From: Rufibacter roseolus
GTDB taxonomy: Bacteria > Bacteroidota > Bacteroidia > Cytophagales > Hymenobacteraceae
Length of the DNA stretch: 64,000 bases
Reading direction: 5' to 3'
Assembly: GCF_017916365.1 (NCBI RefSeq)
Contig: NZ_JAFMSU010000003.1
Location: 1,240,001-1,304,000, forward strand
The notes under the pieces were generated by a model that saw nothing but the letters and a program-made list of their open reading frames with translations, was not told the DNA's origin and ran no database searches. The translations under genes were made by a program, and so were the position numbers. Below, in pieces: positions 6,978 to 16,077 of the stretch (the first letter of the stretch is position 1; each line of letters starts with the position of its first letter).

Positions 6978-8885
6978 TTACCCGAACAGGTTATTGGTGA
7001 ACTGTACTTTGATGCCCAGTTGGAAGTCGCTGATGGTTTTGAAGATTTCCTTAAGAGTGACCTGCTCTATTTTGGTGAGGCTCTGGATATCCAGGTAGTT
7101 GTCTGGCTCGCTCTTGTCATGCATGATCTGGCTGGCCTGTTTGCGCAACCTAAGTCCCATGAGGTAGTAGTAAGACTGCATGAGTTCCTGGCTTTGTTTC
7201 TCGCTGAAGACGCCCATCTCCGTCAGGGCTTCAATCCGCTCGCCGGTATTGGTCTTGAAGATACGGTTCTTGAGGGCGTACACCCGCACCAGGTCCACAA
7301 TGGGCGTCATGGCTTTCTTGATGTCAAACACCTGCTGCGAGCCTACCGTGAACGTTCTGATGTTCTTGAAAAACGTGAGCGGCGGCTCGTACTGCAGGGC
7401 GTTGTTGGCCATGTGGAAGAACAGGCGCGGCATGGGTTTCTGCAGTTCCTCGTCCAGGAAAGCCACCAGCTCTTTCATGATGGCGCCGTCACCGTAGATG
7501 AAGCGGCAGTCAAAGAAGGTGGAAAACTGAATGGCGGTCTCGGGCACGATCTCCTGCATCCACTCGTGGTAGTTGCGTTTCCAGTGCGAGAGCGAGTGCG
7601 TCCATTTGGGGTTCTTGGCCATGTAGCCGCCGGTGCAGAAACTGAACCCGATGAAATCCAGCTTCTCGGAAACCATATCGGCGAACTTCAGGAAATACTC
7701 GCGCACCAGTTCACGCTGTTCGTTGGCTTTGTCCTCGTAGACGATGGCGTTGTCCTGATCGGTTTTGAGGGTCTGCTCTTTGCGGCCCTCGCTGCCCAGC
7801 ACCATGAACACAAACTTGGCCGGCGCCGGTCCGCAGATGGCAATGACTTCCTCAATGACTTTCTGCGCGATGGTATCGGCCACGGTGGTAACCACCTGGT
7901 TGATGATCTCGGGCTTAGCGCCGCGCAGCAACAGTTGCATCACAATCTCAGGCACCCGCTTCCACTTATCACGCAGCTCATGGCCCGAGCGCGCCAGCTT
8001 CACACTCTGGATGAACACGAACGGAGACTGGGCCTGGTCACTCAACAGCTTGCTCCGGCTGATCATGCCAATGTACTGCCCCTGGTCTTCAATAAGCAGG
8101 TAGCGGGTTTTGGTGCGGAACATGAGCAGGATGGCCTCATACACGTAAGCGTCTTTCCGGATGGAAACGATGGGGTTGTCCATGATTTCCTTCGCCTGGC
8201 CGCGCACGTCTTCCTGGGCCGCCACCACGTTGTCGCGGAGCGTGATATCGGTGATGTAGCCGGAGATCTGCCCCACCTCATTCTTCACGAAAAGACAGCT
8301 GGTCTTGTGCTCGGCCATGATGCGGGCCGCCGTGTAGATGGGCGTGGTGCTGCTGCAGGTGACAATGTCACGGTACTCCACGCTCTCAATGCGCCGGGAA
8401 TAGAGTTGGTCCGTGGCGATGTAGTTTTCCTCAAAAGAGGTGGGCCGCTTCACAAAATGGGCGAACTCCTCGTTGAGCATCCGCATACCAAACTCCTGCG
8501 AGAAGTAGTGCAGAAACCCTTCGTTGGCTTTGGCCAGGGCCCGGAAATGTCTTCGGTGCAGAAAATACACCACCGTTCCTTTCTTAGCGATGACCGTGCG
8601 CAGCGATTTCTTACGGTTGAGCAGCATGGAGATGCCGCCATAGCAATAGCCCGGCCCATGGCGCTCCAGCACCCGTTTGTTTTGGGCCGAATCATAGAAA
8701 AACGACTCATATTCGCCGGCGGCGATGAGGTCCACGCCCCGGAGTTTGGTGGCTTCCTGGTGGTAGATGAGCGTGTCTTTGGAATAGGAAACTTCCTCCA
8801 GCAGGTCCAGGACCTCCAACAGCACATCGTCTCCTAACAAATGGAACGGCTTTACGCTTTTCAGGAATTGCAGACGGTCGTTCAT
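6978..8885 (-). CDS. cNMP-binding/CBS/DUF294 nucleotidyltransferase-like protein
   Basis: 635 residues from the ATG at 8885, which overlaps the stop of the upstream exonuclease gene as ATGA; this fixes the start and implies coupled translation. Domain order: cyclic-nucleotide-binding-like fold (about 10-130), paired CBS domains (about 155-275; RDIVTCSSTTPIYTAARIM and MDNPIVSIRKDAYVYEAIL), and a DUF294 nucleotidyltransferase-like domain with GSEGRKEQTLKTDQDNA holding the GS and DxD metal/NTP residues, then a helical C-terminal domain. The architecture resembles GlnD-type sensors: a nucleotide-sensing input on a possible protein-nucleotidylating output. Known from established families: such proteins are repeatedly found next to a DnaQ-like exonuclease and a sodium:solute symporter, as here. 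The target is unknown. Confidence 0.88.
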   Translation of the reverse strand: MNDRLQFLKSVKPFHLLGDDVLLEVLDLLEEVSYSKDTLIYHQEATKLRGVDLIAAGEYESFFYDSAQNKRVLERHGPGYCYGGISMLLNRKKSLRTVIAKKGTVVYFLHRRHFRALAKANEGFLHYFSQEFGMRMLNEEFAHFVKRPTSFEENYIATDQLYSRRIESVEYRDIVTCSSTTPIYTAARIMAEHKTSCLFVKNEVGQISGYITDITLRDNVVAAQEDVRGQAKEIMDNPIVSIRKDAYVYEAILLMFRTKTRYLLIEDQGQYIGMISRSKLLSDQAQSPFVFIQSVKLARSGHELRDKWKRVPEIVMQLLLRGAKPEIINQVVTTVADTIAQKVIEEVIAICGPAPAKFVFMVLGSEGRKEQTLKTDQDNAIVYEDKANEQRELVREYFLKFADMVSEKLDFIGFSFCTGGYMAKNPKWTHSLSHWKRNYHEWMQEIVPETAIQFSTFFDCRFIYGDGAIMKELVAFLDEELQKPMPRLFFHMANNALQYEPPLTFFKNIRTFTVGSQQVFDIKKAMTPIVDLVRVYALKNRIFKTNTGERIEALTEMGVFSEKQSQELMQSYYYLMGLRLRKQASQIMHDKSEPDNYLDIQSLTKIEQVTLKEIFKTISDFQLGIKVQFTNNLFG

Positions 8886-9601
8886 AGCCAAAAGAAAAGT
8901 AAGAATATTAAAAATAAAGCACCCAGCGCCAGCAACAGCCACAGGGGGAGGTGCAGGCGCGTAGGCTTGGGCTGCGGTTGCTTCTGGGTGTTATACCGGT
9001 TTTCCTGCTGCCGGGATATGGTGCTGTCTGTGATCACGCGGCGCTTGCGCAACTCAAAGTAACTCTCGGCGGCGGCCCGCGCATCAACCACGGCGTTGTG
9101 CTGGTTCTCCAGCGATTGGTGGAATAGGTGACTGTAGAGCTCGCCCAGGCGCAAGTATTTCTTGCGCGGCAAATGGGTAAGTCCCGAGGAAGCGATCATG
9201 GTGCAGAAAACCGGCAGGTTGTCAAACGGACTGGGCAGGTTCTCACGGTAGAAATCCGCGGAGAGCACGTGGAAGTCAAACTGCATGAAATGCCCGATGA
9301 CCATGGGCGTGTAGCGTTGCAGGTCTTCCTGCAGGTGCAGCAGCACTTCGCGGCTGCTTTGGCCGTGCGCATGCAGGAACTCGGGCGTAAGCCGGTGGAC
9401 CTCTATGGAAGAGGGGCTCACCTCGAAACCCTCGGGCCGGATGTAGTGGTTCGCAGCCTTTACCTCATGCCCTTCTTTGGTATAGACAAACCAGGCCACC
9501 TGCACCGTGTGCGGCCAGTTGGCATCCTGAGAATAAGGCACGTCCCATTGCAGGGGCAGCCCCGAGGCCTCTATGTCTATGAACAGCAGGTGGTCTTTCA
9601 C
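8882..9601 (-). CDS. Membrane-anchored DnaQ-like 3'-5' exonuclease
   Basis: 239 residues. DEDDh exonuclease motifs: ExoI FIDIEASGLP (D-x-E), ExoII MVIGHFMQFDFHVL (Asp) and ExoIII HNAVVDA (His and Asp). The C terminus is one hydrophobic helix (LPLWLLLALGALFLIFLLFF), so the nuclease is tethered to the inner membrane with the catalytic domain in the cytosol, which is unusual for DnaQ proteins. The stop overlaps the start of the DUF294 gene by ATGA. The pairing with DUF294/CBS proteins recurs in other bacteria, and the substrate (DNA, RNA or a nucleotide) is not known. It is not the polymerase III epsilon chain, since it lacks the polymerase-binding tail. Confidence 0.88.
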   Translation of the reverse strand: MKDHLLFIDIEASGLPLQWDVPYSQDANWPHTVQVAWFVYTKEGHEVKAANHYIRPEGFEVSPSSIEVHRLTPEFLHAHGQSSREVLLHLQEDLQRYTPMVIGHFMQFDFHVLSADFYRENLPSPFDNLPVFCTMIASSGLTHLPRKKYLRLGELYSHLFHQSLENQHNAVVDARAAAESYFELRKRRVITDSTISRQQENRYNTQKQPQPKPTRLHLPLWLLLALGALFLIFLLFFWL

Positions 9602-9799
9602 TTGGTTGGGTATACTTTGGTAAAGGCGGGTCTGTTACGCCTGGCGTTTAAGGGCTGCTTTTAGATAATTGGCTTTAAAACGAGAAGCGGGTAACTACCA
9701 GATCTCTAGGCATACATCAACAGCAAAGCAAATAAGTACACGAGAACTCCCGCCAACCCGCTTCGGCTTAAAGGCCAAAAGGTACTGCAACAGACGGTA

Positions 9800-9842
9800 A
9801 AAACATAAAAAGCGGACGTTTCAGGCCCGCTTCTTATGTTCT
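9800..9842 (-). terminator. Weak terminator after the sodium/sugar symporter
   Basis: AACATAAAAAGCGG and CCCGCTTCTTATGTT pair imperfectly, 18 bp beyond the symporter stop codon. The remaining gap to the exonuclease start (9602-9800) shows no further gene. Confidence 0.5.
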
Positions 9843-9860
9843 ATAAGGTTTTATCTTGTA

Positions 9861-11558
9861 CTACCAGAACCGCACATATAGGGCTGTTACAAGTAAGAGC
9901 GTTACCACAATAAGAGCCAAAGTAGAGTTTGACACTCTGAACATGGTAGTATCCAGCTCAAATGCTTTAGGGTTCACTCTAGGGCCGGCAAGGCTTAACA
10001 AGATCATCACAATCATGGTGAACATGAAGGCCAATCCCATACAGATCAGGAACGGAATCTCATAACCGCCTTTGCCGTTAGGGTACGCTGTGTACAGGAA
10101 GGTCTCATTCCCGAACCAGGTTGGCGCGTAGTTGTTGAATACTACAGACAGGATGAAACCGGTGAAAAGACCCGCAATAGCGGCTGTACCGGTGGTGCGC
10201 TTCCAGAACATACCCAGGAAGAACATGGCAAACACACCCGGACTAATAAAACCGGTGTATTTCTGGATGAAGGTAAATCCACCCTCGCCACCTATACCCA
10301 GCAAGTCATCCCAGGTAAGGAAGATAGAGAACAACATGGCCGCCACAATGGTGATTTTACCCACCCAGATAAGCTTCTTCTCATCGGCACCTTTGTTGAT
10401 GTATTTCTGGTAAATATCCAGGGTGAAGATGGTGGAGATACTGTTGGCTTTACCGGCCAAAGAAGCTACAATGGCCGCAGTCAAAGCTGCCAGAGAAAGA
10501 CCTTTCATCCCGGTCGGCAAGAAGCCCAGAATAGCGGAGTAAGCGTTATCAGCGTTGAAATGTCCGCCCGGAGCCATTTCTTCCTGCAAAGCGCCGTTCT
10601 TGTACAGCACATACGCGGCAATACCCGGCAACATTACAATGATTGGCATCATCAGTTTCAGGATACCGGCGAACAGGATACCCGTACGAGCAGTGTGCAG
10701 GTCGGCGCCCAAGGCACGCTGGGTGATGTACTGGTTACAGCCCCAGTAATTCAGGTTCACAATCCACATACCGCCAAAGTACATGGCAATGCCCGGCACC
10801 ATGAGGTATTTATTGATTTCCTGCTGGGTTGCTCCCGGACCCGGTTTGTCAAAGATCAGGTGGAAGTGATCCGGTGAATCCTGCAGCAGTTTGTTGAAAC
10901 CGGCAATCATGTCGTTGCCCAGGCCAAAGTGGTTACTCACCAGGGTTAACGCGGTGTACGTAGTAGCCAAACCACCCAAAATCAGAACGGTTACCTGGAT
11001 CACGTCAGTAAACCCGATTACCTTCATACCGCCCAGGGTAATGATTACCGCGAAAATAGCCAGCAACACCATGATCAGGTGGAAGTTCTCGCCCCCGGCC
11101 AGGTTACTGATGGCCAGTGCCCCCAGGAACAGGATAGAGGTAAGGTTCACGAACACGTACAAAAACAGCCAGAAGATAGCCATGATCAAACTGGTGGTCT
11201 GGTTGTACCGATTCTGCAGGAACTGCGGCATGGTGAAGATCTTATTCTTCAGGTACACCGGAATAAACCAGACAGCCACAATGATCAACGCAACGGCGGC
11301 AATCCACTCGTAGGCTGCCACGGCTACCCCTACCACAAAGCCGTTCCCGCTCATACCTATAAACTGCTCGGCGGAGATGTTGGAGGCGATAAGCGAGGCC
11401 CCGATGGCCCACCAGGTAAGGGACCCTTCGGCTAAGAAGTAATCTTTACTATCTGACTCAACGGTTTTCTTTTTGCGGTAAATCCAGTATCCGTACCCAG
11501 ATACAATGATGAAGTAGACTATAAAGATGGTATAGTCAATGGTGGTAAATTTGTTCAT
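9861..11558 (-). CDS. Sodium:solute symporter, sugar (SGLT-type)
   Basis: 565 residues with about 14 membrane helices. The SSS family signature region IASNISAEQFIGMSGNGFVVG in helix 1 and the sodium-site region of the later helices are clear, and a Gly-rich FALLGIGGEGG-like loop (DDLLGIGGEGGFTFIQKY) follows. Members move sugars into the cytosol with sodium. Lying directly behind araBDA on the same strand, it is the probable L-arabinose importer of the pathway (inference). A hairpin at 11604-11644 separates it from araA, so its level may be lower than that of the enzymes. The neighbouring exonuclease/DUF294 pair is also typically found near SSS transporters. Confidence 0.88.
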   Translation of the reverse strand: MNKFTTIDYTIFIVYFIIVSGYGYWIYRKKKTVESDSKDYFLAEGSLTWWAIGASLIASNISAEQFIGMSGNGFVVGVAVAAYEWIAAVALIIVAVWFIPVYLKNKIFTMPQFLQNRYNQTTSLIMAIFWLFLYVFVNLTSILFLGALAISNLAGGENFHLIMVLLAIFAVIITLGGMKVIGFTDVIQVTVLILGGLATTYTALTLVSNHFGLGNDMIAGFNKLLQDSPDHFHLIFDKPGPGATQQEINKYLMVPGIAMYFGGMWIVNLNYWGCNQYITQRALGADLHTARTGILFAGILKLMMPIIVMLPGIAAYVLYKNGALQEEMAPGGHFNADNAYSAILGFLPTGMKGLSLAALTAAIVASLAGKANSISTIFTLDIYQKYINKGADEKKLIWVGKITIVAAMLFSIFLTWDDLLGIGGEGGFTFIQKYTGFISPGVFAMFFLGMFWKRTTGTAAIAGLFTGFILSVVFNNYAPTWFGNETFLYTAYPNGKGGYEIPFLICMGLAFMFTMIVMILLSLAGPRVNPKAFELDTTMFRVSNSTLALIVVTLLLVTALYVRFW

Positions 11559-11603
11559 GGAAAGGGGTTAGCCTGAAAGTGAAAGTTTGTCTGTTTGGAA
11601 AAG

Positions 11604-11644
11604 AAAAGGCCCCAATGCCAACGATAGCATTGAGGCCCTTAAAA
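11604..11644 (-). terminator. Hairpin between araA and the symporter
   Basis: AAGGGCCTCAATGC / GCATTGGGGCCTT (minus strand) with an 8-nt loop, followed by TTTTCTTTT, begins right at the araA stop codon. It is an intrinsic terminator or attenuator that should reduce transcription into the symporter gene. Confidence 0.8.
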
Positions 11645-13144
11645 TTAGCAATTCTTCTGATAATACATCTCACTCCAGCGAAGTTCGTTCTTCAGCTGGC
11701 TCAGTTTGGTGTCGCGGCCAATGACCACGCACTCAATGCCGGCCATTTCTGCAAAGTCCTGCAGCTGCTCTGCGCTGATGTTCTGGCTGTAGCAGGTATG
11801 GTGGGCGCCACCGGCCAGAATCCAGGCGGCACAGCCTGTTTTCATATCTGGAAGCGGTTTCCACAGCACACGGGCTACTGGTAGGTTAGGCAGTTCGTTC
11901 TGCGGCTCCACGGCCTCCACTTCGTTCACGATAAGTCTGAAGCGGTTACCCATGTCTACTACCGAGGCGTTCAGGGCCGGACCAGAGCCAGCGTTGAACA
12001 CCAGACGTACCGGATCGGCTTTGCCGCCGATTCCCAGCGGGTGGATCTCGCAGGAAGGTTTGTCTACGGCTAGGGATTCATCTACCTCCAGCATGTGCGA
12101 ACCAAGCACCAAGGCGTTGTTCGGGTCAAAGTGGTAAGTGTAGTCTTCCATGAAGGCGTTGGCGCCCGGCAGACCGCTGCCCATCACTTTCATGGCGCGC
12201 ACCAAAGCAGCCGTTTTCCAGTCGCCTTCGCCGGCGAAACCGTAACCGTCTGCCATGAGCCGCTGCACCGCAATACCCGGTAACTGCACCATGCCGTGCA
12301 GGTCTTCAAACGTATCTGAGAAGCCTTTATAGCCTCCTTTTTCCAAAAAGGTGCGTAAACCGATTTCGATTTTGGCCGCCTCTCTAAGAGAAGCGCGCAG
12401 GGCACCACCTTCGCGCAGGCCTTCGGCTACGTTGTACTTTGTTTCGTATTCCTGCACCAGTTGGTCAATGGCTTGCTCAGAAACCTCGTTGATCACCGCT
12501 ACCAGGTCTCCTATGCCGTGGGTGTTCACTGCGAAACCGAACTTCAGCTCGGCCTCCACTTTGTCACCCTCGGTTACGGCTACGTAGCGCATGTTATCGC
12601 CAAAACGCACGAACTTGGCGCCTTGCCAGTCATACCAGCCGGCGGCCACGCGGCACCAGTTGTTGATCTCCTGGATCACCTCTGGGTCCTGCCAGTGACC
12701 CACCACCACTTTGCGCTCAATGCGCATGCGCGACACCATAAATCCGAACTCACGGTCACCGTGGGCACTCTGGTTCAGGTTCATGAAATCCATGTCAATA
12801 GAGTTCCACGGAATATCGCGGTTGAACTGGGTGTGCAGGTGCAGCAAAGGCTTCTGCAATACCTTCAGCCCTCTGATCCACATTTTAGCGGGTGAGAACG
12901 TGTGCATCCAGGTGATCACGCCAATACAGTTTTCGGCCACATTGGCTTCCTGGCAAACCTTGAAGATTTCTTCCGTGGTTTTAACGGTTGGTTTGAACAC
13001 AATGCGCACCGGAATCTGGTCAGCACCGTCTAAACCTTTTACAATTTCCTGCGAGTGGGCGGCCACCTGGTTTAGGGTTTCCTCGCCGTATAGATGCTGG
13101 CTTCCGGTGAGGAACCAGACTTCAAATTGTTTTAAATCAATCAT
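11645..13144 (-). CDS. araA: L-arabinose isomerase
   Basis: 499 residues, the family's normal length (E. coli 500). Converts L-arabinose to L-ribulose with a Mn ion. Metal ligands are visible as Glu in [11 protein letters not shown], Glu in [11 protein letters not shown], His in [11 protein letters not shown] and His in GGAHHTCYS. The N terminus [17 protein letters not shown] is diagnostic. Last enzyme gene of the minus-strand araB-araD-araA operon, 73 bp behind araD. Cytosolic. Expression is expected from the araB promoter, which carries the candidate AraR operator. Confidence 0.97.
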   Translation of the reverse strand: MIDLKQFEVWFLTGSQHLYGEETLNQVAAHSQEIVKGLDGADQIPVRIVFKPTVKTTEEIFKVCQEANVAENCIGVITWMHTFSPAKMWIRGLKVLQKPLLHLHTQFNRDIPWNSIDMDFMNLNQSAHGDREFGFMVSRMRIERKVVVGHWQDPEVIQEINNWCRVAAGWYDWQGAKFVRFGDNMRYVAVTEGDKVEAELKFGFAVNTHGIGDLVAVINEVSEQAIDQLVQEYETKYNVAEGLREGGALRASLREAAKIEIGLRTFLEKGGYKGFSDTFEDLHGMVQLPGIAVQRLMADGYGFAGEGDWKTAALVRAMKVMGSGLPGANAFMEDYTYHFDPNNALVLGSHMLEVDESLAVDKPSCEIHPLGIGGKADPVRLVFNAGSGPALNASVVDMGNRFRLIVNEVEAVEPQNELPNLPVARVLWKPLPDMKTGCAAWILAGGAHHTCYSQNISAEQLQDFAEMAGIECVVIGRDTKLSQLKNELRWSEMYYQKNC

Positions 13145-13217
13145 GGATGTGAGGGTTAAGGGCGGAACCCGCTGGTAATACAGCCAGATCCGTTGTTATC
13201 TGCTATTGTTTTATTTG

Positions 13218-13916
13218 TTATTGGCCGTAATAAGAATCAGGTCCGTGCTTTCTTTCAAAGTGTTTCTTGATGAGCGAGTCCTGCAAGCGGGGTACCTGCG
13301 GCCTGATCTGCTCGGTTAGGAACGCCATGCGGGCAATCTCCTCCACCACGGCGCTGTTGTACACCGCTTTCTTGGCGTCTTTGCCCCAGGTAAACGGCGC
13401 GTGATTGCCTACCAACACCATCTCCACCTCCTCGTAGCTCATGCCTTTCTCCTGCAGGTAGTTCATGATCTGGAAGCCGGTCTCGTACTCGTAGTTTCCC
13501 TGGATCATGGCATCGTCCATGGGCGGGGCGCAAGGCACATCGGTAGTGAGGTGATCGGCGTGGGTAGTACCGTAGATGGGAATATCGCGTTGAGCCTGGG
13601 CCCAGGCGGTGGCGTAGGTAGAGTGCGTGTGCACAATGCCGCCGATGTTTTCCCAGTGTTTGTACAGCACAGCATGCGTTTTGGTGTCTGACGACGGCCG
13701 CAGAGAACCCTCCACGGTGTTGCCGTCAAAATCCACGATCACCATTTTCTCCGGCGATAGGTCCTCGTAAGGCACGCCGCTGGGTTTGATAGCAAAAACG
13801 CCCTGCGACCGATCCACGGCGCTCACGTTCCCGAAGGTGAATAATACCAGCCCTAACTTGGGCAACTGCATATTGGCCTGGTAGGCCTCTTCTTTGATGT
13901 GTTGAAAAGAACTCAT
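13218..13916 (-). CDS. araD: L-ribulose-5-phosphate 4-epimerase
   Basis: 232 residues, class II aldolase fold. Converts L-ribulose-5-phosphate to D-xylulose-5-phosphate by retro-aldol cleavage with a zinc ion. Zinc ligands are the two His of GGIVHTHSTYATAWA and His of LVGNHAPFTWG. GNVSAVDR and IKPSGVPY bind the phosphate. Starts 6 bp after the araB stop, so the two are surely co-transcribed. The xylulose-5-phosphate product feeds the transketolase at 3714-5701. Confidence 0.96.
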   Translation of the reverse strand: MSSFQHIKEEAYQANMQLPKLGLVLFTFGNVSAVDRSQGVFAIKPSGVPYEDLSPEKMVIVDFDGNTVEGSLRPSSDTKTHAVLYKHWENIGGIVHTHSTYATAWAQAQRDIPIYGTTHADHLTTDVPCAPPMDDAMIQGNYEYETGFQIMNYLQEKGMSYEEVEMVLVGNHAPFTWGKDAKKAVYNSAVVEEIARMAFLTEQIRPQVPRLQDSLIKKHFERKHGPDSYYGQ

Positions 13917-13922
13917 GAATGC

Positions 13923-15710
13923 TTATCTGGTAAGGCCCTGCAGCTCCGTCTGCGCTGAAGTAACAGGTCTGGTTTGGCCCTCCTGGGCCGGGCTGCCGGT
14001 TTCGGGCAGGTCAGACAGAGTAGTAAGTTTAGCCGGCGCACTGTGGATTTCCAGGAAGCCGCCCAGCTCGGTGTATTTCTGGTAACGCTTGGCATACAAG
14101 GCAACCCGCTCCTGGTTAGGGAAATACTCCAGGTCAAAACCCTGCCCCATAGCTTCCATGGCATCTTCTACTTTGGCGTAAATACCGGCCGCAGTGGCCG
14201 CGAACATTGCTGCCCCAATGGCGCAGGTTTGCTCTGACTTATGGATCCGGATGGGCATGTTCATGACATCGGCCATCATCTGCATGATGAACGGCGATTT
14301 TCTGGCCACGCCGCCCAGACCGATGAGGCCTTTTACCGGAACGCCCTGCTCATTGAAACGGTCCACGATTTTCTTTGCCCCGAAGCAGGTAGCCTCTACC
14401 AAGGCCCGGAAAACGCGCGGTGCATCACTGCCCAGGCCTAAACCGGAGATGGCGCCTTTCAGTACCTGGTTCGCATCTGGCGTACGGCGACCGTTGAACC
14501 AGTCAATGGCGAACTCGTTATTCTCTGATAATGGAATCTGGTCTGCGGCTTTGCTCAGCTCAGGTATGATTCTGTTAGACACCTCTTCTACCAGTGCCTC
14601 GGCGGTAGCGGCATCAATGACCTGTGAATTGGCCAGCAGGTTCTGCAAAGGCCATAGTAAGATTCTTTTGAACCAGGCGTAGGTATCCCCGAAGGCAGAT
14701 TGACCGGCCTCCAGACCCATCATGCCCGGGATGATGGAACCAGGCACCTGACCGCAGATTCCGTTCACCAAGGTATCCCCGAATTCCTCAACAGGGGCTA
14801 CCAGCATGTCGCAGGTAGAGGTTCCCATCACTTTGCTCAGATGATACGGCTCAATTTGGCCGCCTACGGCGCCCATATGGCAATCGAAGGCACCTACGCC
14901 CACCACTACATCGGTAGACAAGCCCAGACGCTCAGCCCACTCGGCGCTTAACTGGCCAGCGGCTTGGTCTGAGGTATAGGTATCCTGGAACAGGCGGGAA
15001 GTGAATCCGTCCAGCACCGGGTCCAGGGAAGCGAAGAAATCATTGGGAGGCAGTCCGCCGAACTCAGCGGCCCAGAGAGATTTATGGCCTGCCGAGCAGA
15101 CGCTACGTTTCATTTGGTCTACGTTGGAGCCGCCGGTAAGCAGGAACGGAATCCAGTCGCAGTGCTCTACCCAAGAGTAGCAGGCCTCCCGCACTTGGGC
15201 GTCTTCGCGCAGCACGTGCAGCAGTTTGGCCCAGAACCACTCAGAGGAGTAGATGCCGCCCACAAACTGCAGGTAATTAGTCTCGAACTTAGTGGCATGC
15301 TCGTTGATCTCGGCGGCTTCCTGCACGCCGGTGTGGTCTTTCCAGAGCACGAACATGGCATTGGGGTTTTCCGCGAACTCAGGCAACAAGGCCAAAGGCG
15401 TGCCCTGCTGGTTCACGGCCACCGGCGTAGAACCGGTAGTATCCACGGAGATACCTTTCACCGCGCCCGCAATGGCCGCGCCGCCCGCTTTCTGCAGACA
15501 GTCTTTGATGGTTTTCTCCAGACCCTCAATGTAGTCCAGAGGGTGCTGCCGGAATTGGTTTTCCGCGGGTACGCAGTAAGCCCCTTTGTTCCAGCGGGGA
15601 TAGTTGAAAACAGAAGAAGCTACTTCCTCACCGTTTAAGGCATTAACCAGGACAGACCGCACAGAGTCAGAGCCATAGTCCACGCCAATCACATATACAT
15701 CTTGTGCCAT
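13923..15710 (-). CDS. araB: Ribulokinase
   Basis: 595 residues, FGGY kinase family; slightly longer than the E. coli enzyme (566) owing to a Thr/Pro-rich C-terminal tail (PETGSPAQEGQTRPVTSAQTE, split here only by end). Phosphorylates L-ribulose at O5. ATPase-fold motifs: GVDYGSDSVRSVLV (phosphate 1), GVGAFDCHMGAVGG (phosphate 2 and catalytic Asp) and LGGVARKSPFIMQMMADV (adenosine). First gene of the ara operon; its 367-bp upstream gap holds a promoter, an AraR-type dyad and the terminator of araR. Confidence 0.96.
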   Translation of the reverse strand: MAQDVYVIGVDYGSDSVRSVLVNALNGEEVASSVFNYPRWNKGAYCVPAENQFRQHPLDYIEGLEKTIKDCLQKAGGAAIAGAVKGISVDTTGSTPVAVNQQGTPLALLPEFAENPNAMFVLWKDHTGVQEAAEINEHATKFETNYLQFVGGIYSSEWFWAKLLHVLREDAQVREACYSWVEHCDWIPFLLTGGSNVDQMKRSVCSAGHKSLWAAEFGGLPPNDFFASLDPVLDGFTSRLFQDTYTSDQAAGQLSAEWAERLGLSTDVVVGVGAFDCHMGAVGGQIEPYHLSKVMGTSTCDMLVAPVEEFGDTLVNGICGQVPGSIIPGMMGLEAGQSAFGDTYAWFKRILLWPLQNLLANSQVIDAATAEALVEEVSNRIIPELSKAADQIPLSENNEFAIDWFNGRRTPDANQVLKGAISGLGLGSDAPRVFRALVEATCFGAKKIVDRFNEQGVPVKGLIGLGGVARKSPFIMQMMADVMNMPIRIHKSEQTCAIGAAMFAATAAGIYAKVEDAMEAMGQGFDLEYFPNQERVALYAKRYQKYTELGGFLEIHSAPAKLTTLSDLPETGSPAQEGQTRPVTSAQTELQGLTR

Positions 15711-15818
15711 AGTCGACTTATTGTTGTCAAATTAACGTTTATTCCCACTATCACCAAAATTTGGCCTCCAACTTTTACAGATTTAAAAATTAAAGCTTCG
15801 TCTCAGCGTATTCTATTA

Positions 15819-15859
15819 CAAGTATAGCAAAAAGTTTCTAAAAATGTTGTTTTGACACT
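15819..15859 (-). promoter_or_regulatory. araB promoter with candidate AraR operator
   Basis: On the minus strand a TATACTTG box (15819-15826) fits the Bacteroidota -7 element. The dyad AATGT-TGTTTTG-ACACT (15843-15859, written on the plus strand) covers the -33 position. It matches the dyad in front of susC (32828-32844) at 16 of 17 bases. An operator over -33 suggests repression relieved by arabinose (inference). Confidence 0.6.
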
Positions 15860-15940
15860 TAATTTTTTAGGAGAATACTCCTGCTTTCCTGCCTATGACT
15901 GTAGGCGTGCTTCTCCCCTACTCTAAATCACACCTAAACC

Positions 15941-16004
15941 AAAAGGAGCTCCCGCTTCAAGGCTGGTTTCGTAAAATCAGTCAAGAAACGGGAGCTCCCT
16001 TTTA
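15941..16004 (-). terminator. araR terminator, built on a palindrome copy
   Basis: A long hairpin: outer arms AAAAGGAGCTCCCG / CGGGAGCTCCCTTTT, inner part CTTCAAGGCTGGTTTCGTAAAATCAGTC resembling a degenerate member of the dispersed palindrome. On the minus strand it ends in CCTTTTGGTTT, 75 bp beyond the araR stop. Confidence 0.75.
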
Positions 16005-16077
16005 CACCTATCAAACTGCAGCTGCAGCGTCACTTACCAACCTGCTTTCTATCTCCGGTTTGGCAGAAAGAACTGGT

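Noticed and set aside
6867-8837. Long open frame of about 656 codons on the plus strand, antisense to the DUF294 gene
   Set aside because: The minus-strand frame has clear cNMP, CBS and DUF294 motifs; the antisense frame reads as low-complexity His/Val/Leu-rich sequence and starts inside the long inverted repeat.
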